Shown here piece after piece: positions 24,501 to 33,500 of a stretch of 64,000 nt of DNA (the first letter of the stretch is position 1; every line of letters starts with the position of its first letter). Made by a program: the position numbers and the translations under genes. The stretch comes from Caprimulgus europaeus (Eukaryota > Chordata > Aves > Caprimulgiformes > Caprimulgidae): the NCBI GenBank assembly GCA_907165065.1, contig OU015533.1:29838578-29902577 (forward strand), written 5' to 3'. The notes under the pieces are model-generated. The model was not told where the DNA came from. It ran no database searches and saw only the letters and a program-made list of their open reading frames with translations.

Positions 24501-27500
24501 TCAGCTGCTGGTGATATTAGTCCTAATTTCATTAACAACATGCTGCAAAAAATCAGAGGAAATTACATTAGCCTAAGTACAGAGGCACAATCATTTCAAT
24601 GATGGAATGCATTTAGGATCCCCAGAAGATAAAATGCAAGATTATGTGCCTACTGCATAATGTAATCTGTGTGTCAAAAAATTGTTGTACTTCCATACCC
24701 ACACTGGTGTTCCCCACAACCAGGGGTGCTTTTGGATACTTGGCTTTCAGCTCCAGAAGCTCCTTCAGGCAAGTGGGAGAAATCCATGTCGTTCTCTTGC
24801 CATGGAAAATCAGAGTTGTTTTTTGCTGCTCTTGAGCTATTCTCTGTGGTGGAAATGACAAAGATTTGGCAATTTTGACTAATGTAAATATAAACCACCA
24901 TATTAATAACTAGGACACTGTGTTGTGATAGACAGTTAGATATTAATGGGGCTTTTCATCTGAGATTCCTGAAGTGCCGTACAATGCTGAGATTTTACTG
25001 TAACTATATTATTGCTTGAGAAACTGAGATGAGAACCAACTAAATGACTTGGTATGAGACACACTAAATGAGTGGTAGACCTTATGTTTTCCTTTCTCCT
25101 GCTCTGATGATTCTGAAAGACTCCCTTTTTATATAATGCAAACAATAAAGCAATGTTGACTGAACTTTGTGGGAATGGCAAAAAATCTGACTGCATATGT
25201 GACAGAATACAAGAAATATATTCTCTTGGTGTGCTGGTTTTGGCTGGGATAGAGGTAATTTTCTTCATAGTAGCTAGTATGGGTCTATGTTTTGGATTTA
25301 TGTTGAAAGTAGTGTTGATAATGCAGAAATGTTTTTGTTACTGCTGAACAGTGCTTACACAGGGATATTCCATACCATATGATGTCATGCTCAGCATATA
25401 CACCTGAGGGAAGAAGGAGGGAGGGGACATTTGGAGTGATGGTGTTTGTCTTCCCAAGTAACCATTACACACAATGGAGCTCTGCTTTCCTGGAGATGGC
25501 TAAATGTCTGCTGCCCCATGGGAAGCAGCGCATGAATTCCTTATTTTGCTTTGCTTGTGTGCAGGGCTTTTGCTTTACCTAGTAAACTGTCTTTATCTCA
25601 GCCCACAAGTTGTTTTTTTTCCTCTTTTACTCTTCCAATTGTCTCCCCTGTTCCAATGAGGGAGGAGTGAGCATGTGGCTGTGTGAGAGGCACTCATTAA
25701 ACAAGGAAGTTGTAGTCTAGAACAAGTGTTTACAAAGCAAACTGCCTTGCAGCAAATAACATTCTGTAATGCATTAAGAAATCAAAGAACAATGCCATGC
25801 TTTCCCAGAACTGAAATGAACTTTTGTGCCTCTGAGGTGGTTGTGCAATAGCAGAAAGAAGTGCCCATGGGTATTTGCAGAAGGAGTGCAAACAAGGAAT
25901 TTCACAAGAAGTTGTTGAAACATGAGCGAGGATTAAAAACCAGCCTGGACCTGCCTGCTTGGATTTGACTCAATCTGGTCTGGGTAAATCCTGCACTACC
26001 ATTTTCATAGCTCTCTTCTCTTGCCTCTCTCTGCAGATCATGGGCACTTTATGCCTTTTCCTTTCAAGTTGCTATCTGTCCTTCCATGACTTTCCGATAA
26101 CTACTGCAATAAACCCTCTTCTTCTTTCCTTTTCAAGCCCTTTGCCTTTCCTGTGGACTTGCAGCATTTATGAGATGTACGTCAGTCTCAGGTTGATAGG
26201 TTCTATATGAAACAATGGGCCCCGTGGTCACTTGAATCCAACAGAGAATCACAAGACAGAAAAGGTGGAGAAGCTCTTTTGAGAACTTTCAAAGAAAATA
26301 CTATATTCCACACACACACACACACACACACACAAAGGCCAACTGGTCCTAAATGAAATGGTTCTGAGTAAGGAGTTCTTTTGGGAAAAGTCTGGAAACA
26401 CAGTTTTGGTTCTGGAGAGGCAAACAATTTATTTTTTGAAAATATGAGCTATTTGTAATAGTTGACAACACATAGATTATTGACATTGAAATGCCTTATT
26501 ATGTTTGACTAAAGTGGATCTTTTCTGTTTATCTGAAGATAGATCGTTCAGCTTAACAAAAACATCATGTTTTCAACATTTGCAGGAATTGGGTCATGCT
26601 TACGTGATAACAACAGTCAGCAAGGCCTACCATTAGTTCAGGAGGAAATATAAATTCCTGTGTTGGATCCACAGGTGGGAATTCTTCTGGATTGCAAAGA
26701 CCTGAATTAATCTGCAAAGAAATTGGAGGGGAAAAAAAAAAAAAAAAAGAATGCATACTTTCAGAGTAAATTTCAAGTCTTTGTCAACAGATGAGATTCT
26801 TTTCTGAGCTGACATTGAGTTTTGACACTTTATAGGTTAACTTGCATTCAAAAATTCAAGATATTAAAATTCACTTTTAAAGTTTAGTTCTGTTTTACCT
26901 ATTCACACACTACTCTAAAGACAGGAGACTATCATACTAATCACTTTCAAGCTTTTGCTAGAAATACATTAAGCCTCAAGAAAGCTCTTGCAGTATTTCC
27001 TGAAACTGGTCATAACAAATGTGTAGCAGCCACACTGGGTGAAATGTCTACCGTGGGCAAACGCAGTGCTGGATGGTACAGTTAATGTTCTTTTATAAAC
27101 TGTGCCTGTTAAGGAGCTTTCTGACAGGGTTTGATGTGACACAAAGAATGTAGCAGTCCATCTGATCAGAAAGGCTTCTTCTCTGCTTGAGGAGAGCCTC
27201 TCCATGCTTGCATAAGCACTGCAAGACCCGAATGCTGACTGCACATCACAAAAATTAGCTTTTTCTACTTGTTTACAGATATCTGTTTTTCTGCTGAGGC
27301 CTCTTGTGAGGCTATGCCTCTTCTGAGCTTTCAGGAGCTTACATGAAAGGAGACTCAGCATATGCCATGTTACCAGCACTGGTTATTTTTATCTGCCTCA
27401 GCGATTTATTTTCAGAATGAAAAATCTTACCAGACAAGATAGCAACAGGTCTCAAGTATATTTAATGGGAAAATAGACTGACATATCCTAGTCTGAAATC

Positions 27501-30500
27501 TCTTATCCCTTCCCCAAAGAGTCATTATCTCTGGGCACTCTGAACAGATTGTGGCCATGGTAACTATAAGATCTGGCTCTGAGTGATCTAGTCTACTGAC
27601 TGACTCCATTGATGAAACAGTAACAAAATCTGGCTCTCCCGTGATCTTTACAATAATTAGGCACTAGCTATTTAATTTGGATGAAAGCAACTACAACGAA
27701 TGCAAATCAGGGAAAGCCAAATAAGAGAGCATGCAAAGTGCTGTTTTGTAACTGGCAACTGCTGCATTGCCAGATTCATGCTTCCAACAACCTTGGCAGC
27801 AGCTGGCCAACAATTCTCAGTTCTTAAAGGGGCAGAGACAATACACACGTGCACAAACATCCAGTTACAGTCCTTGGGGCTCCAAGGTTTTTCACTGTCA
27901 AAAAAGTTTTACTCCAATTTCCAAAGACATTTTACTTTAGAGGATCCTTAAAGTTTTTCAGTCAGAGGAAATTTATCCAAGGAGTTCAATTCCTCATCAT
28001 TAATCAAGATGGAGTCATATTAGGGCACTGTGGCCTCTTCTAGCAGGTGGATGAACACAACAAGTTCTGAGATGCACACAGGCGGTGGAAGACATTTCTG
28101 AAGGCCTTATATGAACTGGAGTTCCCACGTTCCTTATACATGGTAATGGTGGAAACTTTGCCAGAAGAAACACAAATCAGATGACTTGTGATTTTAAAAT
28201 GTGCCTATGTCAAGTGAAAATAAAAGAATGTATATTTTGAAGCAACACCAATATAGCAATTAGTATAGAAGGTAGAAGAATGAGACACTTCCCCGAAGAT
28301 CTTGGAGCCACTAACACACACTAATGCTTATGAAATGCCTTGCAAGTACAAACTGACATTGCACAGGAACAGCTTTGTTTCACCTTCAGAAATTCAGAGT
28401 TGGTGTCTTATACACACAGAAACAAGCCATGCTGATGGCTGTAGAACTGCTAAGGGAGTTCAAATTCACATAAAGATTAGCTTTTTTAAGAAAGATGTCT
28501 CTGATCAACAGTTTTCTTCCTCTCAAAACAAAGTAGAGTAAACATTTAATATTGAGATCCACATTTTCACTGTAAAGTATCACTAAATAGGTCAAAGCTG
28601 TCTGCATTCTGACTACACAGCAGTGCAGATATGCCTGTGCTCCCTTTCTGCAGCACTGAGAGCACAGAGCACGGAGTTCAGTCTGGGCTAAATGCCCAAG
28701 GACAGAAAAGTAGCTGCTGCCATGGTTCAAGATGGCACTTTTCTACTAATTTTATAATGCAAACAGGAGATAATGAAAAAAAAAATCTAATGTAACTTAC
28801 CTGACTTCCTGTAGAATATGAACACACACATTCTTCCTGATCCAAGCAACACTGTCCAGTTCCTCTGAGTTGGCAGCATGTTTGCTCCTAAAGAAATCAT
28901 ATCCTATGCTATAAAACTAAAGCAGCTTTATGATTTATTTGTAAATTAATGTTTTGATTCTTCCTGTTCCAAAGCAGATTTGTTCAGCCCCTTGCAGTTG
29001 CTCCAAGAGACCTGTTAAACCATAAGGCTGCTAGGAGTGAGTTCCTTTTGGGTACCCAACTATCCAGAAAGCAAATGGAAAAAACTCAAAATTATGTCAG
29101 TCGTGCCTGGATCAAGTCATTGTAACTGACATAAAGGATTCTTAAGTGCATTGCAGGGGTACATGTAAACCTAAAGTCAGTGGCAGCTGTAAGTGCCCCG
29201 CACATTTAAAAACTAAAAGAGATAGATTTTCCAAAGGCTGAACCAAAAAGAATTTCCACATAAAGCTAGACTCCAGGTAGGTACTTCAAGGAGGCTCAGC
29301 CTTTTCAGATAGCACCAACTGTCTCAAAACAAGAAACACATTTGAAAATAATGACCTACCCTAGCAAAAGATGTGTAGCTGTCTATAATTGGCCTGTATC
29401 CTGTGCAACGGCATAAATTACCTGAAAAAAACCATATGGTAATCAATTATAAGAAACCAGAACAATGTTTGGGAGCACTGGCATAATTGGGAATGGTCTG
29501 GAATCAAACCTGTAGATATGAAATGCTGAAATTTATGTCCTTACTCTCAAATGGGCAAAATCACATCTGTAAAAATAAGAAATTTTTCTTCAATAGTGAT
29601 TATGATGCATGGTTAAAAGATATTGTTTTAAAGGCCATTTCTAATAATAATATGAATTATTCTATTAATGCATGCAAAAAATCAGTTTATGAAAAGCATG
29701 CAAAAGTAAATACTATAATTACTACTAACACTAGAGTCTTCAGGTTTTATAATCCAATCAAAAATCTCCCACTGTCCGTCACTATCATGGTTTTCATATA
29801 CAATTAATAGCAGTAGTAAAATCTCTACTGAAATTTCTGGGATTTCCTTCTTGAAGTCAAAATCTGGTGGGAAGAGTCAATTATTTTGAGAGCTATAAGA
29901 GTGTTAGCAAATTTGGGACTAGAAAGCAAGTTGAAGTTGCTTCACGTATTGTAGTAAGTCTTGCTTGAAGAGCAGAGAATATTTCAGTGGGCTAAAATGT
30001 CATGTAATCTATTTCCCCTGTAACTGTTGAAATCTGTGTTAGGGACTTTGTAATATTGATTGAGTACTTACACTGCAGATAAAATAGAACCTACTTTTTT
30101 TCACTGTATTCATTTTAACACTGTACTCACACTGCACAATATTGAGGCTGCTGGTGTAGGGGGGCTATAAAAGCAAGCTGTTCTAAACACAGGGATTTTC
30201 AGAAATATTCAGACAGTGCTAAATGTCACTGCATATCCCATTTAAAGTCCCCATTCTGAACCACATTTTGATGATTTTGGGACATCCTTAAACCACCATG
30301 GCTATGACAAAATGCCACTTTGGAACATCATCTACTGCTCTTTGAGTCAAATCATACTTATGACCTTGGCAATCAACCATTTATTCCTTTCTTATACTTT
30401 TTACAATTTACTGTCTGAAACCTACCATCCAGAGCAGAAATTATCTGCTCCATGGAAGGCTCTGCATGGTTTCTCAGTAAAGCATACATGGACATCACCA

Positions 30501-33500
30501 TTCCAGGGGTGCAGAAGCCACACTGCGAGCCATGGTACTTGGCCAGCCTCTCCTAGAAAAAAACAGAACAACAGACCCTGAATCCAGGAAATGGCTTAAC
30601 TGGCTTGCTGAATAGCCATCTTCAGGTATGTAATCTACTGGCCGTAGGCCAGAAGCAGCATTTTGACTATCCTACTATGATCATTCATGAGGAAAATGCT
30701 CAGAGCAATCATGTAGTTAAAGGCTAATACTTGCTCCAGTTTAGAACCTCGTGATCATAATTCCTTGATATGAGAACAGAATAAGGCTCAAAACTTTCAG
30801 TTTACATTTAAAGGGTACGTTAAGTATTTCTAACCATGAAGGACGGAACACAGAACATTTCCTCAACCAGAGCTTCGGCACAGACCACTCCCAGGGTCAA
30901 GATCCTTGGAAAATAATATTGAGAAAAAAGAGGATGTTTAGAAAACATTCTTAAATCTACTTGGTCAGACTGTCTGTCAGTCTGGTTGCCACTTGGAGTC
31001 ACTCACCCCTTACTACAACATATCCAGTATGTTGTCCTCAATGAGATGGCCAGAGGCCATGCTGGTGACTAAATGGAACTGATGCTCTTTGTCCTTCGCC
31101 ATCCCATTCTGAAAGCTGGCATCCTATATGGCATATGGTTGGATAGCCCTATGTTGTGGAGATTGTGATGTGCTCCCTGCATGGTAGTACATAAGGAGGA
31201 GCTCCTTCCATGCTCCATACAGGGCCAATCACAACCCAGCAATTACTGTATTAATTCCTAAAAACACCTGTTTATCTAAAAAGATTAGACAACATTCAGA
31301 GTTTATAGAAGCACTTCAGAGTTCCTATATAGCAGAGACGCAGCACCTTGTCACAGAACCCAGCTTCATTACAGACACAGAACAGGAAAACCTCATTATC
31401 TTGCAGACCTACACAGTCCAGATTATTCTCACCTGAATTGGATGAATCCTGGTTTTAATGCTTCCAACCCCTTCCACAGTAGTGACAGCAGCACCATGCA
31501 ATGAACATATGGGGAGAAGGCAGCAGTTGGCAGGACGATGTCTTTAAGGTGTGAAGGAGAACTGCGGTGTTAAATAGCTTTGTCATATGGGTCCATGGAG
31601 GAGGAAACAAAGGATAGATACTCCAGCTAATCCAGAAATGCTCAGATTGGGCAGAAGACATGGGGAGAAGGATATGCAAGCACACAAAATCCTGCCCTTG
31701 GACCGTGAGAGTATGCATCTTGCTCCTGCAGCTCGGACTTACGCATTAATAAGCTTTTCTAATTTAAGAAGTGGAAGGTTAAGTAAAAAAAAAAAAAAAA
31801 AAAAAAAGTACTACATATTTTGTTGAAGCCCAAATTCTAGAGCCAGATGTGATAAGTCAGGCACAGCATTTCTAATGGAACAAAGTTTCAAGAGCCAGGG
31901 ACAGAAAGAAAGTAGAAATCCTAACTTTGCTGTGGGCAAAACTGTACAAATACAATGTAATCTGTCTCTTGCTGAAATCCATGGAGATTTTATCAATGAT
32001 TGCATGAAACATCTAATGAAGACTTATTAACAGTGACATATCCTCGAATAAGCACAAAAGAGTCAAGAGAGGCAGATGACAAAAGGGCTGCTGAAATCTC
32101 AAATCACAAAGAACACAAATTAAAAATATAATTTCCCCAGAAAGTTGAGGGAGGTTGGTTTTGGATTTTTGTTTTGTTGTTTTTCAAAGACTGAAGAGAG
32201 AGGATCTAAATCCCTGTTACTGCGTAATAGTGAGGCCAACCCTGTAATTACCTTTGTAGAGGAAGGCTATAGGTAAGCCTTTTAAATACGCACCAGAACT
32301 CCCCAAAATCCATCTAAATGGAAAGAAACCAAAGATTTCCCAGTGAATGTCAGTTTTGTCAAAGCACCAAATTACTATTTCTAAATATCAGCAAGAGGAT
32401 ACTGTATCTTCTTGGCAACTGAATCATATGTGGATATCATCACAGTGCAGGCACCACATCCTCCTACTCCACAGCCATATTTTGTACCTGAGAGACGGAC
32501 TGCAGAGGAGACCGTTAAAGAAAAAAATTACAACATTCAAAAGTTTTTTCTTTATGTTTTTTTAAGTCTCCCTTGTTTTGTGTGCATGTGCAGAATTGAA
32601 GGGATCTTCTTGCCACTGAAATCGGGAATGAGCACTGAGGTCCTCTTATTAGCCTTAGTCATAAAGTTTTCCTAATCCTTACACATGATTAGTTGTGTCT
32701 ATTCTACAGTTAAAACTTAAATTAATGTTGGTTTTCTTCCAGCATAGAAGGCTCTCAACAGCAAAGCTAAAGGTACAATGCACTGGGTTGCTCTGCTGAG
32801 AACAAATACAAGGCAAGTCGTGTAATTTCTCCTTATTGTTCTGTTTACATTGGTTCCCAAAGAAAAGTGAAAAAAATAATTGTAATCCCCAGTTGCAATA
32901 ATTACAAAATTATTGCAATAATTTACAAAATTATAGAACTCAAAGGCAAAGTTCAAAAAAAGGATATGCTTCTTTCTTAGATAATACAGCAGCAAGTCTT
33001 CAGGATCTGCCTGCCTTTCTATTACCTACATTATGAAATAAAAAAAGAGATTATGGGTTAGGGTGGGATCTTATATAATCATCTCACGAGGATTAACTAT
33101 GATGTTGAAGTGCAGTGATTGTGGATTAATGTGGTATGTTTGTTCAGCAATAAGATCCTGTCACTTGATCACAATCTGCAGATAAAGAACTAAATGGATC
33201 AGGCAGTATTGGTCAAGTATGCCTTTTTAAAGCAATAGAAATAATAGTTTGCTCAGAGAAGTAATGGGTAAGCATTATTATTATTATTGAGTAAGCATTG
33301 GATAGACAAGAGTAAAAAGAAAAGTGTCCTTGGACTGGATTATTTGTTGATTCTTATCAGCATGAATCAGAAATCCCTTCATTTTAAAGCCATGGACTTG
33401 TGTGCGTGAAAATTCTATGTATCTTTACCCCCTTGAAGTTTATATGAGCACTTTCATTTGCAGAGACCCATCAGCATAAAAGCAGAGGAAAATCTTAGTA

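Larger units (their letters stand above)
24844..26630. other. AOX2-like intron 8
   Basis: 1.8 kb between exons 9 and 8. It contains a solo LTR (25,230-25,693) and a CA microsatellite (26,309-26,334). Confidence 0.8.

Noticed and set aside
26969-27379. 136-residue open frame on the minus strand
   Set aside because: Lies within AOX2-like intron 7, has no domain or signal that I recognise, and such lengths occur by chance in this amount of DNA.
32341-32410. Reading exon 3 of the AOX2-like gene through the GTATCC donor
   Set aside because: The frame meets a TAG after a few codons and loses the family sequence; splicing at CA|GTATCC restores it.
32960-32970. Missing GT donor after exon 2 taken as a pseudogene lesion
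   Set aside because: The sequence is an exact U12 AT-type donor with a matching branch site, so the junction is probably functional.
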